Assembly (NCBI RefSeq): GCF_004006535.1 | Contig: NZ_RLIH01000013.1 | Coordinates: 1 to 59,655, forward strand | Source of the DNA: Anaerosphaera multitolerans | GTDB taxonomy: Bacteria; Bacillota; Clostridia; Tissierellales; Peptoniphilaceae | DNA length: 59,655 bases | Direction: 5' to 3' | Shown: piece by piece, positions 34,504-42,964 of the stretch | Layout of the letters: each line of letters opens with the position of its first letter | How positions within the stretch are numbered: position 1 is the stretch's first letter | Notes under the pieces: generated by a model | Told to the model about the DNA's origin: nothing | Databases searched by the model: none | The model's input: the letters and a program-made list of their open reading frames with translations, nothing else | Program-made: the position numbers and the translations under genes

Positions 34504-35595
34504 TTATTTAAAATTTTGGATTACTTCCACTAGAGTTTTGGCAAACTCCTGATTTTCTTCCATAGTTCCTATGGAAACTCTTGAATAATTGCCTTTCATT
34601 GGTCTTATAATCACACCTCTTTTTTGCATTTCCTCAAAAAGTGTTTTGGAATCTATCATTGGAGTTTCAAAGAAGATGTGATTAGTTTGACTTTTACAGT
34701 AGGGTAAACTTAACTTATCCAGTACTTCATAGAGATATTTTTTACCCTTTAAATTATTTTCGTATACTTTTTTTAAAAAAGCTTTATCATCAAGTGCGTT
34801 TATTGCTGCAAGTTGTCCAAGTACATTACAGTTAAAGGGTCCTCTAACCTTATTTATATTTGCAATAATATCCGGCTGCCCAACTAGGTAACCAACTCTT
34901 AATCCTGCTAAACCATAGATTTTGGAAAAAGTTTTAACTGTAATTACGTTGGGATACTCTTTGAATAAATTATAAGCATCTTTAATTGCATCTTCTGATT
35001 CAGCAAATTCAACATAGGCCTCATCATAAACCACTAAGATGTGTTTAGGTACTTTATTTAAAAAGTTTAAAACTTCTTTTTCAGTTAAAAGAGTTCCTGT
35101 AGGGTTGTTTGGATTACATACCCAAATTAATTTGGTATTTTCATTTATTCTGTTTAAAATGCCATCTAAGTCATACCTATAGGACTTCATTGGAACAAAG
35201 TTGATTTTTGCACCCATAATAGTAGAGGAGTCAGTATATCTTGTAAAAGTATATTCACTTAAAATAACTTCATCTGTGGGATTTATGTAGGTTTGTGCAA
35301 TTAAAGTTAAAGCTTCATCTCCTCCGTTGGTTATAAGTAGATTTTCCGGTGAAAGTTTAAGAGTTTCAGATAATTTTTCCTTTAAATCTGTGGCATTTCC
35401 ATCGGGATAAATATTTAAACCTCCATTGATATAATCAACTAGAGCTTTTTTGACAACCTCACTGGTACCAAATGGATTTTCATTTGAGGCAAGTTTTATT
35501 ACATTTTCAAGACCGTATTCCTTTTGAACATCTGCAATAGGTCTTCCGGGAACGTAGGGTATTATGTTTTTAATTTCTTCTCTGGCTTTAATCAT
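34504..35595 (-). CDS. hisC: Histidinol-phosphate-type aminotransferase
   Basis: The 363-residue PLP enzyme matches HisC throughout: IPYVPGRPIADVQKEYGLENVIKLASNENPFG at the N-terminus, TNGGDEALTLIAQ, WVCNPNNPTGTLL, YDEAYVEFAE and the PLP lysine in KTFSKIYGLAGLRVGY (about 222). HisC enzymes transaminate histidinol phosphate and, in many species, aromatic amino acids. No other histidine genes are nearby; it is divergent from the aryl-acetate operon (paaK-iorAB), so it may generate the aryl-pyruvates that indolepyruvate oxidoreductase consumes. ATG follows TTGAGGTG. Confidence 0.85.
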   Translation of the reverse strand: MIKAREEIKNIIPYVPGRPIADVQKEYGLENVIKLASNENPFGTSEVVKKALVDYINGGLNIYPDGNATDLKEKLSETLKLSPENLLITNGGDEALTLIAQTYINPTDEVILSEYTFTRYTDSSTIMGAKINFVPMKSYRYDLDGILNRINENTKLIWVCNPNNPTGTLLTEKEVLNFLNKVPKHILVVYDEAYVEFAESEDAIKDAYNLFKEYPNVITVKTFSKIYGLAGLRVGYLVGQPDIIANINKVRGPFNCNVLGQLAAINALDDKAFLKKVYENNLKGKKYLYEVLDKLSLPYCKSQTNHIFFETPMIDSKTLFEEMQKRGVIIRPMKGNYSRVSIGTMEENQEFAKTLVEVIQNFK

Positions 35596-35715
35596 ATTTC
35601 ACACCTCAATTAATATTTTATTATATATTATAGTTTTATTACTTAAATTAAGCAAATGTAATTAATGAAATAGTGTAAAAAAAGTTTTTTTATAGAAGTG
35701 GTATAAATGAGCCTA

Positions 35716-35744
35716 TTGACAAAGCTTGCTAATGTAGATATAAT
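35716..35744 (+). promoter_or_regulatory. Perfect consensus sigma-A promoter of the paaK-ior operon
   Basis: TTGACA (35716-35721), exactly 17 bp, and TATAAT (35739-35744) match the consensus at all 12 positions. Transcription should start near 35751, about 40 nt before the first paaK. Confidence 0.85.
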
Positions 35745-35790
35745 TTTTAGTTAAATATTTATATTTATAATATGAGATGGAGGTTATGAG

Positions 35791-37107
35791 TTGGACGTAA
35801 CAACAAATATTTGGGCTAGAGAAGAAAGGCTTAGTAGAGAGGATATTAAAGCCATTCAATCACAGAGATTAACTAAGCAGGTTTATAAAGCCTATAATTC
35901 TGTAGAGGCGTATAGGGAAAAGATGGATGAGATGGGTGTAAAACCTGAAGACATAAAAAGTGTAGATGATATTTCAAAACTTCCATTTACAACTAAGTCG
36001 GATTTCAGAGAAAACTATCCTTTTGGACTTTTTGCTGTAGAAAGAGATGAACTTCTTAGAATACATGCTTCTTCGGGAACGACAGGTCAACCCACTGTAG
36101 TCGGTTATACACAAAAGGATTTAGATAATTGGACAGAAACCGTTTCAAGAGTTGCAGTGGCAGGTGGAGCAAGTAAGGGAGACATTGCACAAATTTGTTT
36201 TGGATACGGTATGTTTACCGGAGCTTTAGGCTTGCATTACGGTTTGGAGAATATAGGGGCTACCGTAATACCATCGTCAGTTGGCAATACTAAAAAACAA
36301 ATTATGTATATGAAAGACTTTGGAGCAACGTTATTAGTGGCTACGCCATCCTATGCACTTCATTTGGGAGAAGTGATAAGATCTATGGGAATGGATCCTA
36401 TAAAGGATTTAAAAGTCAGAATAGGTTTATTTGGGGGAGAAAACTTCTCTTCATTAATGAGAGAGGAAATAAAATCCATATGGGGAAGTGAAATGTTATG
36501 TACTTCCAACTATGGAATGAGCGAATTAAATGGACCGGGAGTTTCCGGAGAATGTTATGTTGGAAATGGATTACATATTAATGAAGATCATTACTACGCT
36601 GAAATTATTGATCCTGAAAGTGGAGAGGTATTGCCTGAGGGTGAAAGTGGAGAACTTGTAATCACCTGTTTAACCAAAGAGTCAATTCCTCTTATCAGGT
36701 ACAGGACACGGGATTTGACAAGGTTGTTCTATGAACCATGTAAGTGTGGAAGAACAACGGCTAGAATGGAAAATTTAAGCGGACGTTCTGATGATATGTT
36801 AGTAATAAGAGGGGTAAACTTATTTCCAAATCAAGTTGAAGTTGTTATAAATGAATTTAGCGAGTTGGGAGCTCACTATGAGATGGTCATCGATAGAAAG
36901 AACTATTTAGATCATCTGGAAATTAAAGTTGAATTAATAGATTCGGATATTTTGGATTCCTATCCTAAATTGGAAAATTTGGAAAAAAATATAAAAAACA
37001 AGTTAAAGTCAACTACAGGTTTAGATGCAAATATTAAATTAGTTGCTCCAAGGACTTTGAGAAGATTTGAAGGAAAAGCGCAAAGAGTTACGGATTTGAG
37101 AATATAA
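35791..37107 (+). CDS. paaK: Phenylacetate-CoA ligase family enzyme (first copy)
   Basis: The 438-residue adenylate-forming ligase has the AMP-binding motif [16 protein letters not shown] (about residues 90-106), YGMSELNGPGVSGEC (about 245-260), RYRTRDLT and GRSDDMLVIRGVNLFPNQ in the hinge to the C-terminal subdomain. PaaK joins phenylacetate or a similar aryl acid to CoA with ATP. Next to indolepyruvate oxidoreductase genes it can act on the aryl-acetate product, perhaps in the energy-yielding direction in amino-acid fermenters. Start is TTG at 35791 behind GGAGG. A paralogue lies 4 genes downstream in the same operon. Confidence 0.9.
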   Translation: MDVTTNIWAREERLSREDIKAIQSQRLTKQVYKAYNSVEAYREKMDEMGVKPEDIKSVDDISKLPFTTKSDFRENYPFGLFAVERDELLRIHASSGTTGQPTVVGYTQKDLDNWTETVSRVAVAGGASKGDIAQICFGYGMFTGALGLHYGLENIGATVIPSSVGNTKKQIMYMKDFGATLLVATPSYALHLGEVIRSMGMDPIKDLKVRIGLFGGENFSSLMREEIKSIWGSEMLCTSNYGMSELNGPGVSGECYVGNGLHINEDHYYAEIIDPESGEVLPEGESGELVITCLTKESIPLIRYRTRDLTRLFYEPCKCGRTTARMENLSGRSDDMLVIRGVNLFPNQVEVVINEFSELGAHYEMVIDRKNYLDHLEIKVELIDSDILDSYPKLENLEKNIKNKLKSTTGLDANIKLVAPRTLRRFEGKAQRVTDLRI

Positions 37108-37119
37108 GGGGGATTAATT

Positions 37120-38877
37120 TTGAAAGACAGAATAACAATGCTTGGAAACGAAGCGATAGCAAGAGGGATTTATGAAGCGGGTGTAAAAGTTTCTTCAGCT
37201 TATCCGGGTACGCCAAGTACGGAAATAAGTGAATATTTGTCAGATTATAAAGATGATGTATATAGTGAATGGGCGCCAAATGAAAAAGTTGCCGTTGAAG
37301 TTGCCATAGGAGCATCTATGGTAGGTGTAAGATCTTTTGCCTGTATGAAGCACGTGGGTTTAAACGTTGCAGCCGATCCTCTTTATACAGCTTCTTATAT
37401 TGGTGTAAATGGGGGATTGGTTTTGACGGTGGCAGATGATCCGGGGATGTATAGTTCTCAAAATGAACAGGACACCAGAGCAGTGGCAAGAGCTGCACAT
37501 ATACCCGTGCTTGAGCCTTCAAACAGCCAAGAGGCAAAGGATATGACTGTACTGGCCTATGATTTAAGCGAAGAATATGATACTCCTGTAATACTTAGAA
37601 CTACTACAAGACTTGCTCATTCCCAAAGTGTTGTGGAATTAAAAGACAGAAGGGAAGTTCAAGATAGGGAATACATAAAAAATCCTCAAAAGAACGTAAT
37701 GGTACCTGCTAATGCAAAGTTAAAACATCCCTTAGTAGTGGAGAGAAATAAAAAGTTAAGTGAAGCTGCCAGTGAAATGGACATAAATTTTATTGAATAC
37801 AATGATAGGTCAATGGGAATTATTACTTCCGGAATACCTTATCTATACGTTAAGGAAGTTTTCCCGAAGGCATCAGTACTTAAACTTGGATTAGTAAATC
37901 CTCTGCCAAGGAAATTAATTGAGGATTTTGCCAAAAATGTAGACAAATTATACGTAATTGAGGAGCTTGATCCAATTATAGAGGAACAGGTTAAATCTTG
38001 GGGAATAGAAGTAGTGGGTAAGGATATTTTGCCTTTAGTCGGAGAGTATAGTGCAAATATGCTTAGAGAAAAAATATTGGGAGAAAAAGTGGACTCAAGT
38101 TTAAAGGCTGAAGCTCCTGTTAGACCTCCAATACTGTGTCCTGGATGTCCACATAGATCAGTATATTCAGTTATGAATAAGTTAAAACTTCACGGAGCTG
38201 GGGATATAGGCTGTTATACACTTGGAGCGGGAGCACCTCTTCAAACTATAGACAGTACAATATGTATGGGTGCTAGTATTAGTTCTTTACATGGAATGGA
38301 AAAGGCAAAGGGATCTGAATTTATAAAAGATTGGGTGGCTGTTATAGGAGATTCTACATTTCTTCATACAGGTATAAATTCTCTAATGAATATGGTATAC
38401 AACAAGTCCAAAGGTACAGTATTGATTTTAGATAACTCAATTACAGCAATGACTGGACATCAGGAAAATCCTGCAACGGGAAAAACTTTAATGGGCGAAG
38501 ATGTTTCTCCTATAGATATTAAAAAAATCTGTGAGGCTATGGGAATTAATAGGGTAAAAGAAATTAGTTCTTTTGACTTAGAGGGACTTACAAAGACATT
38601 TAAGGAAGAGTTGTCAAGTAATGAATTATCAGTAATTATTGCCAAAGCACCTTGTGTATTATTAAAGGGAGTTGCAATAAAAAATCAATATGTAGTAAAT
38701 AAAGAAAAATGTAGAAAGTGTGGTCTTTGTATGAAACCGGGTTGTCCTGCCCTTACTAAGGATGAAGATGGTTCTACAAAAATTAACGACACCATGTGTA
38801 ACGGTTGTGGACTTTGCTTTAGATTATGTCCTTTTGATGCAATTGAAAAAGTTGAAAGTGTTATAGACAGTTTGTAG
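37120..38877 (+). CDS. iorA: Indolepyruvate:ferredoxin oxidoreductase, alpha subunit
   Basis: The 585-residue enzyme subunit oxidatively decarboxylates aryl-pyruvates (from Trp, Phe, Tyr) to aryl-acetyl-CoA, reducing ferredoxin. Visible domains: an N-terminal pyrimidine-binding domain (AYPGTPSTEISEYL), a transketolase-C-like middle, a thiamine-diphosphate domain (CPGCPHRSVYS, GDIGCYTLGAGAP, GDSTFLHTGINSL) and a C-terminal pair of [4Fe-4S] motifs (CRKCGLCMKPGCPAL and CNGCGLCFRLCPF). Start is TTG behind AAGGGGGAT, 12 nt after paaK. It needs strict anaerobiosis, a strong clue to lifestyle. Confidence 0.95.
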   Translation: MKDRITMLGNEAIARGIYEAGVKVSSAYPGTPSTEISEYLSDYKDDVYSEWAPNEKVAVEVAIGASMVGVRSFACMKHVGLNVAADPLYTASYIGVNGGLVLTVADDPGMYSSQNEQDTRAVARAAHIPVLEPSNSQEAKDMTVLAYDLSEEYDTPVILRTTTRLAHSQSVVELKDRREVQDREYIKNPQKNVMVPANAKLKHPLVVERNKKLSEAASEMDINFIEYNDRSMGIITSGIPYLYVKEVFPKASVLKLGLVNPLPRKLIEDFAKNVDKLYVIEELDPIIEEQVKSWGIEVVGKDILPLVGEYSANMLREKILGEKVDSSLKAEAPVRPPILCPGCPHRSVYSVMNKLKLHGAGDIGCYTLGAGAPLQTIDSTICMGASISSLHGMEKAKGSEFIKDWVAVIGDSTFLHTGINSLMNMVYNKSKGTVLILDNSITAMTGHQENPATGKTLMGEDVSPIDIKKICEAMGINRVKEISSFDLEGLTKTFKEELSSNELSVIIAKAPCVLLKGVAIKNQYVVNKEKCRKCGLCMKPGCPALTKDEDGSTKINDTMCNGCGLCFRLCPFDAIEKVESVIDSL

Positions 38878-38886
38878 GAGGTTAAA

Positions 38887-39456
38887 ATGGAAACAAAAAA
38901 TATTATGATTGTTGGCGTAGGTGGACAGGGAACTCTTTTAACCTCAAGAATATTGGGAAAAATAATTTTAAATGCAGGTTATGATGTAAAACTTTCTGAA
39001 GTTCATGGTATGGCTCAAAGGGGAGGCTCTGTAGTTACTTTTGTAAGATATGGCGATAAGGTATATGAGCCCATAGTAGAGGAAGGAAGCGCAGATGTTT
39101 TAATTGCCTTTGAAAGGTTGGAGGCTTTAAGATATGCACATTTTCTAAAGAAAGACGGAGTAATTATTATAAATGACCAAAGAATTGACCCGATGCCTGT
39201 TGTTATTGGTAAAGAGAAGTATCCTGAAAATATAATTGAAACTCTTTCAAAAGAATATAATGTAATTTCAGTAGATGCACTGGAAGAATCAAGAGAGTTG
39301 GGAAATCTAAAGGTTTTTAACGTAATAGTACTCGGTGTGGCAGCAAAACATATGGATTTTTCAAAAGAGGATTGGCATGATGTAATAAAAACTACAGTGC
39401 CTGAAAAAACAGTTGACGTTAATCTAGAAGCTTTTAACAGGGGATTTGAATTATAA
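38887..39456 (+). CDS. iorB: Indolepyruvate:ferredoxin oxidoreductase, beta subunit
   Basis: The 189-residue gamma/beta-type subunit has the POR-gamma fold signature NIMIVGVGGQGTLLTSRILGKI at the N-terminus, followed by SEVHGMAQRGGSVVTFVRYG and VLIAFERLEALRY. It completes the two-subunit oxidoreductase with IorA. Length is typical. It begins 9 nt after iorA with an AGGAGG site, so both subunits are made together. Confidence 0.94.
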   Translation: METKNIMIVGVGGQGTLLTSRILGKIILNAGYDVKLSEVHGMAQRGGSVVTFVRYGDKVYEPIVEEGSADVLIAFERLEALRYAHFLKKDGVIIINDQRIDPMPVVIGKEKYPENIIETLSKEYNVISVDALEESRELGNLKVFNVIVLGVAAKHMDFSKEDWHDVIKTTVPEKTVDVNLEAFNRGFEL

Positions 39457-39465
39457 GGAGGGCCT

Positions 39466-39870
39466 ATGCTTAAGCAGTTATCAGTATTTATAGAAAATGA
39501 AGGAGGCAGTGCTTCCGAAGTTACAGAAACATTAAGTAGGAACAACATTAACATCAGAGCAGTTTCACTATTTGACAGTCCGGAATTTTGTATTCTCAGA
39601 TTAATTGTCGATGATACACAAAAAGGTGCGGATGCATTACGAAAAGAAAATTTTCTAGTTAAGGAAACCGATGTGATAGGGATTAGTCTTAACGATGAAA
39701 TTGGAGAATTAAATAGGATGTTAAAAGCCATAGCAGCTGATAACATAGTGGTGAATTACCTCTACTCATTAGTGGTAAGAGAAGATGGAAGGCCTTTAAT
39801 GGTAATAAATGTTGATGATATTGAATTGACCAAGAACATACTTATAAAAGCCGGATTTGATGTAGTTTAG
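39466..39870 (+). CDS. Tandem ACT-domain protein (first copy)
   Basis: The 134-residue protein is made of two ACT domains and nothing else: KQLSVFIENEGGSASEVTETLSRNNINIRAVSLFDS and the C-terminal NYLYSLVVREDGRPLMVINVDDIELTKNILIKAGF. ACT domains bind amino acids as allosteric signals. Stand-alone ACT proteins beside PaaK and Ior are common in anaerobes, where they may sense the aromatic or branched-chain amino acid being fermented. The partner and ligand are unproven. It starts 9 nt after iorB with AAGGAGGG. Confidence 0.85.
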   Translation: MLKQLSVFIENEGGSASEVTETLSRNNINIRAVSLFDSPEFCILRLIVDDTQKGADALRKENFLVKETDVIGISLNDEIGELNRMLKAIAADNIVVNYLYSLVVREDGRPLMVINVDDIELTKNILIKAGFDVV

Positions 39871-39880
39871 GAGGAAATAG

Positions 39881-41179
39881 ATGATTTGGAATGAGACAAA
39901 GGAGTGTATGAGTAGAGATGAGCTACATAACCTTCAAAGTAAAAGACTTGTAAAATTAGTTGACAGACTTTACCATGATGTTTCTTTTTATCGCAAAAAA
40001 ATGCAGGAATTGGGGATTGAACCCGGAGATATTAAGGGTGTTGAAGATATTACAAAACTACCCTTTACAACTAAGGATGATTTAAGAGATAATTATCCCT
40101 TCGGATTATTTGCTGTTCCAGAGTCCCAAGTGGTTAGAGTTCACGCTTCGTCGGGAACTACTGGTAAGCCTACAGTAGTAGGTTATACCAGAAGAGATGT
40201 GGATATTTGGAAGGAATGTGTTACAAGAGTACTTTCAATGGCAAATATAGGTAGAGACGATAAGGTGCAAGTTTCTTACGGTTATGGTTTATTTACTGGA
40301 GGTTTGGGACTTCACTATGGCGTTGAAAATTTAGGTGCAATGGTAGTTCCTATTTCAACTTCAAATACCAAAAAACAAATAACTTTAATGGAGGATTTCG
40401 GTTCAACGGCAATAGCTTGTACGCCTTCTTACCTATTGCATTTAATGGATGTAATAGAAGAGTTAAACGTAAGGGATAAATTGAAATTAAAGTCTGTAAT
40501 ATGTGGTGCTGAGCCTTGGACAGATCAAATGAGGGCAAAGATTGAAGAAGGTCTTCAAGTTAAGGCCTATGACATTTATGGATTAAGTGAAATTATGGGG
40601 CCGGGAGTGGCAGCAGATTGTGAATATCATAACGGTCTTCACATATATGAGGATCATTTCCTTCCGGAAGTAGTTGACAGTAATACTTTAAATCCCGTAG
40701 AGGAAGGGGAACAAGGAGAATTAGTAATAACTACCCTTACTAAGGAGGCCTTTCCTTTAATTAGATATAGGACTAAGGATTTAACTAGCATATCTTATGA
40801 GAAATGTGAGTGCGGAAGAACTTTATCAAGAATATCTAGATTTAAGGGTAGAAGTGATGATATGCTAATAATAAGAGGAGTTAACGTATATCCATCTCAA
40901 ATAGAAACGGCTTTACTTGAAGTAGAGGAGACAAAACCACACTATTTAATTATTGTAGATAGAGTAGATAATTTAGATACAATTGAAGTATGGGTGGAAG
41001 TAGAAGACACTTTCTTTTCAGATGAAATTAGAAAACTTGAGAATTTAACTAAGAAAATAGGGTATGTAATAAGACAGGCAATAGGTTTACAAGTAAAGGT
41101 TAAATTAGTTGAGCCTAGGACACTTGAGAGAACAGACGGAAAATCAGTTAGAGTGATTGATAAGAGAATTATTCAATAG
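39881..41179 (+). CDS. paaK: Phenylacetate-CoA ligase family enzyme (second copy)
   Basis: The 432-residue paralogue of the first ligase has the same AMP-binding motif ([16 protein letters not shown]), [15 protein letters not shown] and [18 protein letters not shown]. The two copies are similar along their whole length but clearly diverged, which suggests different acyl preferences (for example phenylacetate, 4-hydroxyphenylacetate or indoleacetate) rather than a recent duplication. ATG follows TTAGGAGGAA, 10 nt after the ACT gene. The C-terminus is followed within 10 nt by the second ACT gene. Confidence 0.9.
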   Translation: MIWNETKECMSRDELHNLQSKRLVKLVDRLYHDVSFYRKKMQELGIEPGDIKGVEDITKLPFTTKDDLRDNYPFGLFAVPESQVVRVHASSGTTGKPTVVGYTRRDVDIWKECVTRVLSMANIGRDDKVQVSYGYGLFTGGLGLHYGVENLGAMVVPISTSNTKKQITLMEDFGSTAIACTPSYLLHLMDVIEELNVRDKLKLKSVICGAEPWTDQMRAKIEEGLQVKAYDIYGLSEIMGPGVAADCEYHNGLHIYEDHFLPEVVDSNTLNPVEEGEQGELVITTLTKEAFPLIRYRTKDLTSISYEKCECGRTLSRISRFKGRSDDMLIIRGVNVYPSQIETALLEVEETKPHYLIIVDRVDNLDTIEVWVEVEDTFFSDEIRKLENLTKKIGYVIRQAIGLQVKVKLVEPRTLERTDGKSVRVIDKRIIQ

Positions 41180-41189
41180 GAGGAAAAGT

Positions 41190-41609
41190 ATGGTTAAACA
41201 ATTAACCGTGTTTATTGAAAATAAACCGGGCAGTTTGCACAAAGTTACTGAAATACTAGGTAAAAATAATATTAATACAGTTACCTTTTCATTAGCCGAC
41301 ACCACTGATTTCGGGCTGTTGAGAATGATAGTTTCCGATCCTGAAAGAGCAAGAGAGTGTTTAAAGGGTGAATTGATTTCAACGCATTTAAATGACGTAA
41401 TAGTAGTTCAAACTGATAGAACTTCCGAATCTATGTTTAAATTAGTAAGTGCTTGTAAGGATTATAATATTCAATATATGTATGTTTGGTCCAGTCGAGG
41501 AGAAGCTACAGGAGTGGTTTTAAAAGTTACTGAAGGAGAGGAAGCAGAAAAACTCTTAAAAGATTTAGGATTTAAAGTATTAAATGAAAAAGAAGCATAC
41601 TTATTATAG
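41190..41609 (+). CDS. Tandem ACT-domain protein (second copy)
   Basis: The 139-residue protein again consists of two ACT domains (KQLTVFIENKPGSLHKVTEILGKNNINTVTFSLADTTDF, then QYMYVWSSRGEATGVVLKV). Each PaaK in the operon is thus paired with its own ACT protein, hinting that the ACT partner tunes ligase or oxidoreductase activity. ATG at 41190 is chosen over the upstream ATG at 41157 because ATAGGAGGAAAA sits right before it and because 41157 lies inside paaK. A strong terminator follows. Confidence 0.85.
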   Translation: MVKQLTVFIENKPGSLHKVTEILGKNNINTVTFSLADTTDFGLLRMIVSDPERARECLKGELISTHLNDVIVVQTDRTSESMFKLVSACKDYNIQYMYVWSSRGEATGVVLKVTEGEEAEKLLKDLGFKVLNEKEAYLL

Positions 41610-41611
41610 GA

Positions 41612-41643
41612 AAAAGACCTTTGGAAATTTTCAAAGGTCTTTT
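41612..41643. terminator. Terminator of the paaK-ior operon
   Basis: AAAAGACCTTTG (41612-41623) pairs perfectly with CAAAGGTCTTTT (41632-41643) around an 8-nt loop, with T tracts on both strands. It also serves the convergent M20 gene. Confidence 0.88.
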
Positions 41644-41661
41644 ATAATGTTAAGTTTTATT

Positions 41662-42843
41662 TTATTGAGAATTTTTAATTAAGTAGTCAATTGCATATTG
41701 AGCATAAATTCCTGAAGCTTCCGGTAATACTTCGTCGTCAATATTGAAAAACTCACTGTGATGCGGATAAACAGCACTTACTTCGGGATTTTTTCCGCCA
41801 ATAAAAGCGAAACATCCGGGTTTATTTTCCAAGTAGAATGAAAAGTCCTCACTACCTGTAACTTTTTCTACTTTAACTAAGGCTTCCGCCCCGGAAATTT
41901 TAGTTGCTGCTTCTTCTGCTATTAAAGATGATGCTTCATCGTTAATTGTGGGCTTCATAACGTGGGTATATTCCACTGTAACTGAGGCACCGTAGGCAGC
42001 AGCAGTATTTTCACATATTCTAATCATATCTTCTTTAATTCTTTTTTCGATTTCTCTTGAGAAGTACCTATTAGTACCTTCCATTACCGCTTCACCGGCA
42101 ATTATATTAAATCTGTTACCACTGTGAATAGTTGCCACAGAAACAGTAACTGAATCAAGAGGAGAGTAGCTTCTTGATACTAAAGTCTGTAAATTCATTA
42201 CTATAGCACTTGCAACGACAACAGCATCAATAGTTTCATGAGGCGCGGAGCCATGTCCTGATACTCCTTTAACGGTAATTTTAAATTGATCTCCGGCAGC
42301 CATTCTCTCTCCTGCTTCCACAGAAATTTTACCTGCCTCTAAAGGACTCCAAATATGAGCTCCGAATATATTGTCAGTTTCTTCATACCAATTGCCAAAT
42401 TCAATCATTGCTTTAGCCCCAAGAGCTATTTCTTCACCGGGTTGGAAGATCAAGTAAACTTTGCCCGGAAGTTCATTTTTAACCCCAGCTAATATTTTAG
42501 CTGCTCCAAGTAAGGTGGCAATATGAGCATCATGGCCACAGGCGTGCATCTTACCTTCATTTTGTGATTTAAAGTCCAAATTGGTACACTCAGTTACGTT
42601 TAAGGCGTCAATGTCAGCTCTTAGCGCAACAGTTTTTCCGGGTTTTCCTCCTTGTACTACTCCCACAAGTCCGGTTCCCAATCTTTCATTTATTTCATAA
42701 GGAATATTCATTTTATCTAATTCCTCAGCAATTTTTTTAGTGGTTTCAAATTCTTCAAAGCTCAACTCAGGATGAGCATGGAAGTATCTACGCATATTAA
42801 TTATATATTCTCTGTTTTTATCTATTAAATGTTTTATATTCAT
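41662..42843 (-). CDS. M20 amidohydrolase (hippurate-hydrolase-like), copy B
   Basis: The 393-residue M20D enzyme has the zinc-site motifs GKTVALRADIDAL, HACGHDAHIATLLGAA, FQPGEE and the C-terminal GSEDFSFYLENKPGCFAFIGG. M20D enzymes hydrolyse N-acyl amino acids, hippurate, or indole-3-acetyl-amino-acid conjugates. It is close to identical with the upstream copy A (42965-44143), by eye 85-90% of residues, with conservative changes spread evenly, so the pair arose by tandem duplication. The FQPAEE of copy A is FQPGEE here. ATG at 42843 is chosen over 42873 because AGGAAGG precedes it. Confidence 0.88.
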   Translation of the reverse strand: MNIKHLIDKNREYIINMRRYFHAHPELSFEEFETTKKIAEELDKMNIPYEINERLGTGLVGVVQGGKPGKTVALRADIDALNVTECTNLDFKSQNEGKMHACGHDAHIATLLGAAKILAGVKNELPGKVYLIFQPGEEIALGAKAMIEFGNWYEETDNIFGAHIWSPLEAGKISVEAGERMAAGDQFKITVKGVSGHGSAPHETIDAVVVASAIVMNLQTLVSRSYSPLDSVTVSVATIHSGNRFNIIAGEAVMEGTNRYFSREIEKRIKEDMIRICENTAAAYGASVTVEYTHVMKPTINDEASSLIAEEAATKISGAEALVKVEKVTGSEDFSFYLENKPGCFAFIGGKNPEVSAVYPHHSEFFNIDDEVLPEASGIYAQYAIDYLIKNSQ

Positions 42844-42914
42844 ATAAACCTTCCTAAATCTCCATATTGACAATTATATTTATATTTTACTATAAAATAT
42901 GAATATATTAAAAG

Positions 42915-42947
42915 AAAAGCAGATACCCTTAAAGTATATCTGCTTTT
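42915..42947 (-). terminator. Hairpin between the duplicated M20 genes
   Basis: AAAAGCAGATA (42915-42925) pairs with TATCTGCTTTT (42937-42947) around an 11-nt loop. On the minus strand a T-rich tail follows copy A, so this should end transcription after copy A and reduce copy B expression. Confidence 0.75.
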
Positions 42948-42964
42948 ACTTAAAAATTTATAAC

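Noticed and set aside
37088-37537. Two minus-strand frames opposite iorA
   Set aside because: Antisense to a conserved gene, His/Leu-rich low-quality peptides; shadows.
39015-39746. 243-codon frame on the minus strand inside iorB and the ACT gene
   Set aside because: It lies fully antisense to two well-supported genes, is Ser/Thr/Phe-rich without domains, and has no ribosome site; it is a shadow frame.
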